64,000 nt of DNA from Sandaracinobacteroides sayramensis (GTDB lineage Bacteria; Pseudomonadota; Alphaproteobacteria; Sphingomonadales; Sphingomonadaceae). The translations under genes were made by a program, and so were the position numbers. Below, in pieces: positions 49,251 to 60,700 of the stretch (position 1 is the stretch's first letter; the number at the start of each line of letters is the position of its first letter). The notes beneath the pieces were generated by a model. The model was given only the letters and a program-made list of their open reading frames with translations. It ran no database searches and had not been told where the DNA came from. The stretch spans positions 36,738-100,737 of the forward strand of contig NZ_JAKLSQ010000001.1 in assembly GCF_022014495.1 (NCBI RefSeq), in the 5' to 3' direction.

Positions 49251-49931
49251 TCAGTCAACCTCCGGGCAGATCGGCAGGCCACGGCAGAAATGCTCGAAGG
49301 AATCCGGGCCGCAGACCAGTTCGGTTTCCAGCGGCTGGTCGTCGACCATTTCGATCAGGCCCTGATGCTGCAGGTTGAAATCCGCGCTGAACAGATTGCG
49401 GCCATAGCGCACCGTGCCCCTTACCCGCCACTGCCCGCCATCGGCCTCTATGCCAGAGGGCGTCAGCGATGCGGCAAGGGATTGCGTCTCCCCCAGATTA
49501 TAGGGGGCCAGATCCTCGATCGCCTCGACGAGCTGGAACCGCCCTTCCTCCCCATGCACGACGTTGCAGAAGAAACGCGCATAATCCAGCGCGGCTTCCG
49601 CGCTGTCGAGCGAAAGGGAAAGCTCCTCGTTCAGGTCGTGGATCGGCGCGGAGGTGCCATCCAGCAGCGTCACGCCATCTTCCCCGAAAAGGAAGGCGGC
49701 CGCCGCCGGCTTGCCGAACAGCGTCACCTCCTGCTCGCACAGCAGATGCCGGGGGTAACAGGCCAGCGGCATCGCGAACAGGCCCTCCAGCTGGAATTCC
49801 TGCCGCTTGAAGCGGCGCAGGAAGGAAAGGCCCAGGGTGTCGGCGAAGCGCTGGGTTACCTGCGCGCCATCCTCCCCCTCGATCCGCTTCCAGTTCCCGT
49901 GCATCAGGCGAGCCAAAGCCCGATCCGTCAT
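49251..49931 (-). CDS. Protein of unknown function
   Basis: I do not recognise this 226-residue soluble protein. It has no signal peptide or membrane segment. Notable stretches are FLRRFKRQEFQLEGLFAMPL, ALDYARFFCNVVHGEEGRF and CGPDSFEHFCRGLPICPEVD (a Cys-rich end). The ATG at 49931 follows GGGAGG with six-base spacing. The stop codon is two bases from the coupling-ATPase start, so the two are coupled, and the pair may work together. Confidence 0.65.
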   Translation of the reverse strand: MTDRALARLMHGNWKRIEGEDGAQVTQRFADTLGLSFLRRFKRQEFQLEGLFAMPLACYPRHLLCEQEVTLFGKPAAAAFLFGEDGVTLLDGTSAPIHDLNEELSLSLDSAEAALDYARFFCNVVHGEEGRFQLVEAIEDLAPYNLGETQSLAASLTPSGIEADGGQWRVRGTVRYGRNLFSADFNLQHQGLIEMVDDQPLETELVCGPDSFEHFCRGLPICPEVD

Positions 49932-50055
49932 CGACAACCTCCCGCATGCCTGTCTGCGATGCGGGCGAATCCCCCTGTCCGATCATCTTGCCCCATGGTG
50001 CGACGCTAGGCGGCATCAACGGGGCGGGCAAGACGGTCCATGCAAGATGCCGGCC

Positions 50056-50274
50056 TTAAATCGCCGCCATATTGAGAGCGATCAGCAAGGCAGTGGCCAG
50101 GCAGAGCAGTTGCCAGAAGCATCGTTCGCCACGGCTCGCCTGCCGCGCGCGCTTCGCGAGCCGGCAGCGTTCCCGCTCGGCCGAGACGAGCCTGTGGCTG
50201 GCCCACACGCTTTCGGCCCAACGCCCGAACTGCCGCCTGCCTTTCAGGAGCCCCTGGAAGGCGATGCCAGCCAT
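50056..50274 (-). CDS. Small tail-anchored membrane protein
   Basis: A 72-residue product: a basic, Arg-rich N-terminal part (including LVSAERERCRLAKRARQASR) followed by one C-terminal hydrophobic segment, CFWQLLCLATALLIALNMAA. The ATG at 50274 begins four bases after the OmpH-like gene stop. Evidence is position in the gene series and the sensible topology; there is no family match that I know. The longer ORF to 50376 overlaps the upstream gene and is less likely. Confidence 0.5.
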   Translation of the reverse strand: MAGIAFQGLLKGRRQFGRWAESVWASHRLVSAERERCRLAKRARQASRGERCFWQLLCLATALLIALNMAAI

Positions 50275-50278
50275 CTGC

Positions 50279-50899
50279 CTAGCGCGCGCCTTGCGCCGGG
50301 CCGGCTGCGGGCTGCGGCAGGCGCTCGCGCTCGAATGCCATCGTCGGCATGCGGGCATCCAGCGCCCGCACCACATCGGTGGTCAGGTCGTTGGCCATGT
50401 TGCCGCCCAGCACCGCCGCCCGGTCCAGAAGCAGGCCGCATTTCTTCTGGCCATAGGCGTCGGCGATCAGCGGCTGCGCCGCATCGGCCAGCTTGCGCAT
50501 CGCCGCGGCGCGGGTCGCCTCGATCTCGCGGCCGCCATGCGCCGCATCCCGTTGCAGCGCCTGCCAGCGTTCGGCGACCTGCGTCCGCCGCTGGCGGACC
50601 TGCGGGCTGTCAGGCTGCCCTTCGAGCGCCTTGGCTTCGGTTTCAAGCGGCGCGCGCCGGCCGTCTATTTCCGCCTGCGCCGCCTGCGCCAGTTGCTGCA
50701 GCCGGGCGGTCGCGGCCTTTCCGGCGGCAGCGTTGGCGAACACCGCTTCGCGCGAAAGAAGGCATATTCCCGGAACCGCCTGCCCCCCCAAAGGGGCGGC
50801 TTGTTGCGCCAACACCGGCGAAACCACTGCCGGAAGCGCCAGCGCAACAAGGATCGCCGGCACCAGGCGCAGCGATTTCGGAAAAGTATCAGAGCGCAT
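50279..50899 (-). CDS. OmpH/Skp-family periplasmic chaperone-like protein
   Basis: A 206-residue protein with a signal peptide (LVPAILVALALPAVVSPVLAQ, residues 12-32), then GICLLSREAVFANAAAGKAA (the conserved Skp start) and a long Lys/Arg/Gln-rich coiled-coil region, ending in VRALDARMPTMAFERERLPQ. Skp-type chaperones hold unfolded outer-membrane proteins in the periplasm. Placement after the giant secreted adhesin and SapC gene suggests it helps adhesin export or its outer-membrane partner (inference). The start overlaps the SapC-family gene by 11 bp. Confidence 0.82.
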   Translation of the reverse strand: MRSDTFPKSLRLVPAILVALALPAVVSPVLAQQAAPLGGQAVPGICLLSREAVFANAAAGKAATARLQQLAQAAQAEIDGRRAPLETEAKALEGQPDSPQVRQRRTQVAERWQALQRDAAHGGREIEATRAAAMRKLADAAQPLIADAYGQKKCGLLLDRAAVLGGNMANDLTTDVVRALDARMPTMAFERERLPQPAAGPAQGAR

Positions 50900-51635
50900 C
50901 AGGATTTTCCCCCGCGTCGGCCTTGCGGTCTTCCCGCGCCATCAGGTCGGCGAAGCGCTCCAGCGACGCGAAATGAAAGTGCAGAAGGGCAAGCCAGCCC
51001 TTGTGGTGCCACTCCAGCACCGCATCGTCGGGCAGCGCCTCGAAGCGGACCCGATCGACCACGCGGAAGCCCGACAGGCGCATCTTCCGGCCGGAAGGAA
51101 GCTCGGCATCGGCCTGCTGCTCCACCAGCAGTTCGCGCGCGGCCAGCGCCTCGGCGAAAGCCCGGGTCTGCAGATGCGCGCCATGGAAATCGCGGCAGAA
51201 ACCCAGCATGCCTTCCACCTGGGCGGAAGGCTTGCCGTTCACGAACAGCGGATTGCCTTCCGCCTCGCTCAGTTGCTCGGCGGCGCGGTCGATCGCCAGC
51301 AGGAAGCTGTCGTCCGCCCGGTCGACGAAGATGAAGGGGTAGCGGCGCACATAGGCGGGCACATACACCCCCTCTGCCCACGCGCCGGCTTCGACGAAGC
51401 GGTTGCCGCTCTCCAGCCCCAGCAGCGCGACGGGGAAACCGTCGCTGGCGGCGAAGACGATCGGATAGTGGCGCATCGCCGAGGCGAACTCGACTATGGC
51501 AAGCGGAACGGCGTTGGTTTCGGCGGCAAAGCCATGGTTGCCGGCGCCAAGCTTCAGATTGGCATGCCGTTCGGGCGAAAGCACTTCAGGCCTGGAATAG
51601 AAAAGCGGCCTGGCCGCTTCAGCGCTGGTCTGCAT
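50889..51635 (-). CDS. SapC-family protein
   Basis: A 248-residue soluble protein of the SapC family. Typical segments are RHYPIVFAASDGFPVALLGL, YVPAYVRRYPFIFVDRA and LFVNGKPSAQVEGMLGFCRDF, with RFEALPDDAVLEWHHKGWL near the end. The family is named after a Campylobacter surface-layer gene; its biochemical role is not settled. It lacks a signal peptide. The ATG at 51635 follows AGG; the ORF extension into the intergenic hairpin is not real. It lies 100 bp after the adhesin stop, behind a long hairpin. Confidence 0.82.
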   Translation of the reverse strand: MQTSAEAARPLFYSRPEVLSPERHANLKLGAGNHGFAAETNAVPLAIVEFASAMRHYPIVFAASDGFPVALLGLESGNRFVEAGAWAEGVYVPAYVRRYPFIFVDRADDSFLLAIDRAAEQLSEAEGNPLFVNGKPSAQVEGMLGFCRDFHGAHLQTRAFAEALAARELLVEQQADAELPSGRKMRLSGFRVVDRVRFEALPDDAVLEWHHKGWLALLHFHFASLERFADLMAREDRKADAGENPDAL

Positions 51636-51675
51636 CTGGCACCTGTCTGGAACTGGAAAGGAAAGAGCCTCATTT

Positions 51676-51717
51676 CCACGACCGGCTGCCATGGGGTTCG
51701 GGGGCAGCCGGTCGTGG
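51676..51717. terminator. 15-bp perfect hairpin between the adhesin and SapC-family genes
   Basis: CCACGACCGGCTGCC pairs exactly with GGCAGCCGGTCGTGG across a 12-nt loop. It starts 18 bases past the adhesin stop. The minus-strand tail is pyrimidine-rich (CTCTTTCCTTTCC) but has no U-run, so partial termination, or protection of the adhesin mRNA 3' end, is as likely as a full stop. Confidence 0.6.
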
Positions 51718-51735
51718 AGCGGGCCTGGCCGGGCC

Positions 51736-54700
51736 TCAGCGGCTCGGCGGGCAACGGTTGGTTTCGGTCTCGACGCATTCCTCGACACCGAAGCTGACGA
51801 CCGAGCCGGTGAGGATCGTCTGGCGCACGGTGCGCAGTTTCTCCACCTCGGCCGCCATGTCGAAGGCGCGGTTCATCGCTTCATCTTCGGCCGCCCGCGC
51901 GAAATTCTCCAGATTGAGCGGCCCGACGGCGCCTTCCTCGGTGGAAAGGTCGATGTTGGTCTCCCCGCCCACCGTGATGTTGTCGAGGCCGCGGATCTCG
52001 ATCGCGCCGACGAACAGGTCGCGGGAGGCGCGGATGCCCGCGTCGCCGGCGTTGACGATGCCGTTGAAGGCATAGAGATCGACGTCGCCGCCCTGCTTGC
52101 CGTCCACCTGGTCCAGCGTCGCGATGCCGGCGCCGTTGGGCAGGCCGGAAAGCTGCACGCGGGTCTGGCCCCAGCCGTCCACCGGGAACACCACCGGCGG
52201 CACGCTCAGCGAGGATTTGCGCCCGCGCCCGGCGTCGATATTGCCGTAGGACGACCAGATCAGGATGTCGCCATCGTCCGCCGTCATTGTCCGGCTCTGG
52301 TTCACGATATAGTCGCCGTAGGTGATGGCGTTCACCCCGCCGCCGCGCTGGGTGACGATCCCGGCGGTTGCCGGCTGGGTGTTCGCCACCGCGAGGCTGG
52401 CGAGCTGGATATTGCCGCCCGGCACCACCAGATCGATGTCCCCGCCGTTTTCGGCGCGGATCTGGCTATGGCGCATGCCAAGGTCGCCGGTCCAGCGATG
52501 TTCGCCTGCGGCGAGTTCCTCACCCGGCTTGCGCTGCGCGCCGGGGAACAGGCGGCCGATGGCGTCGTAGCCGCGTGTCGGGTCGCCGAAGCGCTCCTGA
52601 CGGCCATCCGTCTCGGCGGAACGGCCCACCGCTTCCCGGCCCGCCGTCTTCAGTTCGGCGTTCAGGATGCGGATCGCGAGCGGCCTTTGCAGCGCTGGGT
52701 CGAGCGCCTTGAAGGCCGTCAGCGCCTCGGCATATTCCGCCGGATCGATCACCGCCGCCAGCGCGCCGCGGGTGATGGGCCGGCTGCCGCTTACTTCGTC
52801 CGGCGCTTCGGTTTCGATCAGATCCTGGCCGCGCAGCGAGCGCATGTAGTTCACCAGTTCGATCGCATAGATGGTGGCTTCGGTCTTGCCGTCCTTCAGC
52901 ACCACAGGCGTGGAAACGGTGAGGCCTTCGCGTTCGCCTTCCACGAAATATTGCCGCAGCCATTTCGGCGCGTCGGCCAGATTCTCCGGGTCGAGATAAT
53001 GGTCGAAGAAGCTCTGATATTCCGGCGTCTGGTCGATCCCGGCCAGCGTGGTGATGCCGCCGCCGTTCAGCGGCACCGCATCGGCGAAGCTGCTGCGAGC
53101 TTCGATGGCGCGGATGCCGGCGCCGGCGGTGTTCCCCATCCAGATTTCATCCGCGGCCTGCACCCACAGGCGACCAGGCCCGTAGAAGCGGACATTGGGC
53201 ATGTAGATGGAGCCGTTCACTTCGATCGACGACAGGTCGGCCCCGTCGTGGTGGATGAAGGTGATCGGCCCCATGCGGAAATCGGTGCCCGCCTTCAGCC
53301 GGGTTTCATGGCCGAAGTAGAAGTTGCCGCCGTTGGCGATGGCCGCTTCGGGGTTCTGCCAGACATATTGGGTGCCCCGGCCGCGAAGCTCGCCCTTCGC
53401 CGCATAGATGCGGCTGTAGCTGGCGGAACCGCTGTGGACGTTGCCGCCACCGATTCCATAGCCCGGCCCGGCTTGCTGGAAGTTGCTGTAGCTGCCGCTG
53501 TCTCCGATGATGCTGAAGTGGTTGCCGATGCCGCCCGGGTTCGTCACCCGGCCGACCCATTCGGGATCGTACCAGCCGATGATGAGGTCGGCGTTGTTGT
53601 AGGTGCCGCCGCTGCCGTAGAACTGGATGTCCTGCATCGCCAGCAGGTCGAGCCGGGTGTCGGGCCAGGAGTCCACGATGAGGCCGGTCACGGCCTGCTC
53701 GGCACGGCCGACGTTGATCGAGCCGGCGGTGGCGATGAACGCGGTTTTGCTGGGCAGTATCTTCCCGGCATATTGATCGCCACCGACGTAGGTGATGTCC
53801 CCGCCGAGCGACGTGACATTGACCATGGTGTCGGCCGTGTAGCCGAGCCACAGCGGCGTCACCAGGCCACCCGTCGTCGAAGTGATGCCGCGCAGCAGGA
53901 TGTCGCCGCCGGCCTGCAGGCTCAGCGCCGCATCGTCCAGCACAAGCGTCAGATATTGCGTATTGCCGTTCTGCCAGGCGGCGAAGCCTTCGCCCGGCCA
54001 GCTGCTGCTGCCAATTGCGCGAACGGTCGTGACCTGCTCCGTCTGCCGCGCGCTGCCGGCCACGGTGATGGCGCCCTTCCCTTGCGAGACCTGGATCACG
54101 CCGCCCAGCAGATCGCCGCCGACGCGCATCGTCAGATCCCCGCCGCCGGTAACGTGCAGCGTCTTGGCTTCGCCCGCCTCCCGGCCGCCGGACACGCGGA
54201 CGGTGGAGGGCAGCACCACCTGAAGGTTGTCGACATCGCCGCCGGTGACGATGTCGATATCGCCGCCGCCCAGCGTGCCCAGACCATGCCGGAAATTGTC
54301 CGGCAGCAGCGAAAGCGAAGTCTGCTGACCCTCGCTGAAGGGGGCATCCGGATCGCGGCTCGTGCTGTAAACGGCGCTGGTCGGCACATTGCCCAGGGCG
54401 GTCAACCAGTAGTTATTGTGCAGGATGGAGCCGGCGCCGCTGATTCCGCCGCCGACATTGACGGAGATATCGCCGCCCTTCTCGGCGTAGAGCGGGTTGA
54501 TGAACCGGTTCCATGTGCCGCCCGACTGGCTGCTGCGGAGGTTGCTGTCGGCAAAGTCGGCAATTTCCGCCGCTTCGACGCCGATGGTGTAGATGGCGCC
54601 ATAGCTCTGGTCGATCAGGCGATAGACCGGGACGCCTTCCCAGGTTTCGTCCATGTAGAAAGTATCGGCGTCATTGAACACGCGCCCGTCCGCCAGGATC

Positions 54701-57700
54701 AGCCTCGCGGTGTTGTTGCCGTTGAGATGGTTGTTGATCTCGACTTCGCCGAGACCCGGAACCGAGAAAGCGAGGCGGGTGACGTTCGACAGGCTGTCGC
54801 CCACCCCCGGGATGATTCCGCCGTCGCTGGCCACCAGCCCCGGCACGGAGGCCGCATCGGTGCGCGGCACGCGGATTTCCAGTTCGCTTCCCGTGCGGGT
54901 CTTGCCGGAAATGACCAGCTGGCCGGGGAACAATGTTTCCGTCGCCAGCGTCACATCCGCCGTCAGCACCGTGTCGGCTGCCAGCACCGTGCCGTTGAGA
55001 TCGGTGCCGGCGGGAACCGAAGTGCCCTTGCGCAGCACCGTCCCGGCGGGCAGGCGCGGATAATAGGTGACGGTCACGGGCTGGCCGTCCGCGCCGATCT
55101 TGTTGGTCGTCCAGGTGGTCGGCTTCATCACCGTGCCATCGGTGATGACGGTGCCGGCCGGCACGGTGATCTTCGTGCCGTTGCCGCCGGGGTCGCCGGC
55201 GTTGCTGCTGAACTGATAGGTGATCAGCGACACATTCTCATAAGCAAGGTCGCCGCTGGCGGCCAGCCGGATATCCCCCGTGCCGGTGCGGACCAGGCCG
55301 CCCACTTCGATGTCGCCGCCACTTCCGGCTTTTACCGACAGCACATTGGTCTGCGCGAAGTCCGCGCCGGCCACCAGATTGTAGCTCCACGACTGGTCGT
55401 TGGTCAGGTCCTTTTCCGGCAGGCCGGTGATGGGCTGCTCGCTATTCCACCCGTTCGGCGGGATCACCTGATCCGGTGTCGCCGTCGCGCTGACGAAACC
55501 GTCGGACAGGTTGGCGTTGATGCGGAGGTCGCCGCCGGCGCGCAGCGTCAGCACGCCCGGCTGACCGTCGTAGCGCGCGTCCTTCAGGTTCCAGTGGTGC
55601 ACCAGATCCAGATTGCCGTCCGAGCGAAGCTCGATGCCCGGCACGATGTGGAAATTCGCCTTGCCCGTCTGGCCGAGGCGAGCGCGTATGCCGGCCGAAT
55701 TGGCGGCCATGAAGGCCGCCGCGTCGCCCATCACCTGATTTTGCAGCGCCGTGTCGATCTCGGCCAGATGGCCGTTCGCGGCGTCGCCATCGGCGTCACC
55801 CAGATCATAGACGCGGAACGCTTCCAGCCGCGTATCGCCGCCGGTGACGTTCGCCGCCCAGCCGGAAACGCCCACATCATTGCCCAGTTGCGGCGCGCGC
55901 AGCCGCACTTCGCCGCCTTCGCCCGTGCCGCTGCCCGAAACGTCGAAGCTGGCCGCGCCGACATTGATGGTGCCGCCCGTCGCCACTTGCAGGTCGACCG
56001 AGCCGCCCCGCTGGTTCGCGCCCTTGGCGTTCACGTCGAGCCTTGCGCCCGCCTGCACCGTCAGGTCTCCGCCGGAGGCGAGCAGGATCGAGCCGCCCTT
56101 GGCGCTGTCGCTGCCGATAACCGCATCGGAGGCCACGGTGATGTCGCCGTTGCCGGTGACGATCCTGAGCGCATCCACCCTTGTGGTGCCGTTCAGAAGC
56201 ACGTCGCCGTCCAGAATGGCGAAATCGCGGCTGCGCGAGATTCCCCAGCCGTTCAGCAGGGCGTTCAGGCCGCCGAAATCGCTCAGCGAGGAAACCGTCA
56301 GGCCGAAAGCGCCGCCGGCATGGCCGGACGCCACATTGGCCCGCAGGGTGCCGCCCATCGTGGCCACCCCGCGACCGGCCGAAAGCACCAGCGCGCCGGC
56401 GTCGCCCCCGGCGCTTCCGCCCGAGATATCGACCAGCGAGCCTTGCGCCAGCCGCACATCGCCGGCAACCGAAGTCAGTTGCACGCCGCCAGCCGGAAGG
56501 AAGCCGTTCACTTCGAAGAAGGACACGTCCGACCCCGACACATCCAGCAGGCCGCCCGTGCCCAGCAGCACGTCGCCGCTTTCAGCGGTGGCGCGGATCG
56601 TGCCCGATCCGGCACGCACGGCAGTGGAGATTTCCACCTCGCTGCCGATGAAGTCGAGCAACGCCCCGGCCGAGGCGAGCGACTGAAGCTGCCCTGGCGT
56701 GGCCTGCGCCAGCAGCTTCACGGCGCCCGCCGCCTTCACTTCGTGGCTGGCGCCGCTACTGGCCGTCACTTCGGTCGCGCGCACCGTCAGCGCGCCGGCG
56801 AAGCTGTTGTCGCCCGCGCCGTCGAAGATCAGCCGCTGCCTCGCGTCCACCGTCGTCGCGCCATAGCCGAAGTCGAGATCGCCCGCGCCGACCAGCACAT
56901 TGTCGGCGGAGAAGGCGAGGCTGCCGCCGCCGACCCCACCCGCGGCGATGGCGCCAGCGTCGGAATTGCGCAGCTCGATCGTTCCGCCGCCGATGCTGAC
57001 ATCGCCCGCCGTGCGCGCCGCGAAGGCCGCGCCGTCGAACGTCACCGCGCCGGAGAGGTTCAGCGCCACATCGCCATAGAAGTCGAAGGTGGAGTAGCTC
57101 TTGAGCGTCAGCCTGCTGGCATTGCCCAGGGCCGCCAGCGTGCTGCCGGAAGCGACGAAGCCGCCGGTGTCGGCCGGAGCCGCGCCGAAGCTGACGAGAC
57201 CGGAAGCGGCGGTGATCGCGCCCGCCCGGATGGTCGCGCCTTCCTGCACCGAAGTGTTGCGGGTGGCGTCGAGGATGATGGAATCCGTCGCTTCCAGCGT
57301 CGCGCCGGCCTTCACCATCACATCGCCATAGTCGTTCTGCGCCTGGCTGCGCGACACGCTGATGTCGCCCAGGTTGGAAACACGCAGGAACGCGCCCCGG
57401 TCTTCGGGCGGGCGGTTGTTGGCGGCGTTGCTGACGATGTAGGCGGGCAGGCTGGGGGCGATGATGAGGTTGGCGGCGTCCGTGCCGTCGCCCACCGCGC
57501 GCACCACCGCGCCGCCGTCCACCGTCACGCTTTCATTGGCGGCGAACAGCAGTTCGGTGCCGGTCAGCGGGTTGGCCGAATTGGTGCGGATCACCACATT
57601 TTCCGCGCCTACGCTCTTGGCCGGATCGCGCACTTCCGTCTGCGACGTGCGCGTCGTCTGGCCGACGACGATTTCGAGGCCTCCCGCCCCCTGGCGGCGA

Positions 57701-60700
57701 ATCCCGCCGATCAGCAGGCTTTCGGCGATGTTCGAGATCTTGTTGGGGTCCAGCACCAGATAACCGTCGAGGTCGCTCACATCCGTGCCCGGCGCGGCGA
57801 TGACGATATTGTCCGAGGTGATGTCCACCACCCCGCCGCGCGCATCCTTGATGCTGGCGAGGCCGGCGGCGCGGATTTCGCCATCGAGGTTCAGGCTCTG
57901 GTTGGCGGCGAGCGTCAGGAAACCGCCGTCGATCGGCAGGCGCGGATCGTCGTTGTAAACCCCGCCCGAACGCTTGAGGCCGGTCAGGAAGCGCTCGCTG
58001 GAGAAGAAGTTGTTGCCATAGGTCTCGAAGAATTCCGAACGCTTGCGCACGTCGGTGCCGCGCTCCAGCCGGAAGGTGGAGGAGACCTGGTCGGCGATGC
58101 TGGTGCCGGTGATGCCGCGATGGCCCAGCACGGCGAAGCTGTCGTCGCCCATCTTGCGGGCTTCCAGCGAGCCGGGCACGCCTTCATTCGCCAAGGAGAT
58201 GAGATAACCGCCCGGAGTCAGCGCATATTCGGCCGGCAGCAGCGTGTACCAGCCGGCGGCATTGCCGTCGAACGCCCCCAGCCATACCGCCTCGCCGATT
58301 CCGACTGTGCCGTAGCGCGGGTCGATGGGGGCGATCACCTTGTCCCCATAGGCGGGCACGATCGCATACATGCCCTCGCCGTTCAGCACATTGGTCTGCC
58401 CCAGCGGGCCGGGGACGAATTCCAGCCCCAGCACGTCGCCGCTGCCGGAGACGTCGATGATGGCGCCGCTCTTCACGTCGATCACGTCGCCGGTCAGCGA
58501 CACGCGCTTTTCCGGCGGCGTCGTCAGTTCCGGCGCGCCCGGCACGCCGAGCGGAGCATACCAGCTCTGGCCGTCGAAGGTGTAGCCGTAGAGGATCACA
58601 TTGCCGTCGGCACCCGTCGAGGTGACGCTGCCCGCCAGCAGTTCCACCCGCCCGGGGGTATAGACGCCCTCGCCGTCCGTCGTGCCGACAGCCTCCAGGC
58701 GGATTTCGCCGAAGGGCGCGCGCAGCGTTCCGGCCTGCTGGATCAGCGGCGCCACGATCTGCAGTTCACCGCCGGCGGACAGCGGCGCATCGCGCCGGCC
58801 CGTCTGCTCCACACGCACGCTGCTGCCGGATTCGAAGCGCAGGATGCTGTCGGTCGTCGGATAGATCTGCGCGGCGCGCAGCACCACGTCTCCGCTCGCG
58901 TAGAGTCCGGGGATGCTTTCGGCCGGGATGTTCGCCTGCGCCGCCAGTCCGGCGCTGCGCATGTCGCCCTGCGCCTCGACCACCACCTTCCTGAAGCCGC
59001 CGACGCTGAAGCGGTTCTGGAACTGCACCGTCTCCCCGGAAATGGTGAGGGTGCCGGCGGTCGCTGGCGCCACGATGCTATTCTGCTGCCCGGACAGATA
59101 GATGTCGCGCGACGAGAATTTCATATCGACCGTGGCGTCGATCGTGCCGCTGATGTTCAGCACACGCTTGCTGGAGATTTCCAGCGCTTGCGCGGCCTGG
59201 ATTTTCCCGCCGATGCTGACAGTGTCGAACGCTTTCACGCTGTCCAGAAACGGCTTGCCGAAAGTGGTGTTCGAGCCGGGCCGAAGCTGGTTCAGATTGT
59301 CGAGATTATAAGACATCAGCGCTGCCATGACGAAGCGCATGGAATTGTTGAACTTGGTTTGATCTTGAATCACATAGCCCGCCGGCGCGGCGAAGTTCTG
59401 CGCGAACGCGCCACCGCCACCCTCGCCTTGAGGCACCCCTGTCATCGCCGCGTCGAGCATCAGCCCGCCATTCACATCCTGACCGGGGCCAGTCATAAAC
59501 GGCAGCAGAGCCTGGCGCATGAAATCCTTGAACTGCTCGGCGTCGGTGATGGCGATATCCTCGATATCGTCCACCGTGATGCCCATCTGGCCAGCTTGCC
59601 ATTCGTTATACTGAAGAGCTTCGCTAATACTTGTCGGACGGTCCCAGACGCCATCCCAATCCTCGTCATTCCACCAGATGCTGCCGGAAAGATTGTTCAA
59701 CAGTCTTTCGACCCCGTCCGGGCGGGACGTGTCGGGCAGCAGCAGCTTGCCGTTCATACCGCCTGTGAACGAAACGCTCCCGGCGCGGTTATAATCCGTG
59801 CCGCCATTGCCGCGCAGCGTGCCCAGGATATAGCCGCCCTTCGCATCGATGCTGATCGAGCCGCCATTGGAGCCGATGCTGTCGTTCACCTTGACCGAAG
59901 CGTAGCGACCCGGCTTCAACACCGCGAGCAGGCCCGTGGTGCCGGAAACGTCCAGAACGGCGCCCGCATCCAGCAGCAGATAGCCGGCGTTGATGTCGAT
60001 GCTGCCGCCATCCAGAATCCGGCCATTGTACCAGAAGCCGCGGCCGTCGGCGCCACCCGGCACCTTCACCGTCTGCGCGATGCCGCTGGCGTCGACCAGC
60101 GCGCCGGTGTTGATATTGATACTGGCACTGCCGCCACCGCCAAGGCCGATCTTGCCGCCATGGGCGCGCACCGTGCCGTCGATGGTGATGTCGCTGCCGT
60201 TCAGGGTCAGCGTGCCAAGCGCATCCACTTCCAGCAGCGCATTCTTGTCCACCTTGATCGTATCGCCGATCAGGTTCAGCGTCGCGCCGGAGCGCTGCTG
60301 ATCCGGCAACAGGGTCAAGGTGCTGAAGTCGCGCAGGTTGCTGCCCGTCTTCACGTCTATGGCGCGGCCGTTCAGCAGCAGGTTGCGGGCGCGGAACTGC
60401 ACATTGGCGCCGTCGATGAAGTGGAAAGACCCGGCCTGCAGATCGAGGCTGCCTACCCCCATGTCCTGCAACAGGCTGTCGTCCAGATATTCGGCGTCGT
60501 CCGGCGCATCGCCCGGGATCAGCCCGCCGTTCGGGCCGATCACCAGCGCGCCGGAAGCGAGCAGGCTAAGCCGGCCGCCGCCATCGAGGCCGGCGACATT
60601 GATGTCGGCATAGTCCAGAATCTCGCCGATGCTGTGGCTGAGACTGAGGCTCACGTCACCGCCCTTGCCGCCGATCAGCTCGAAATTGCCTTCCCGGACC

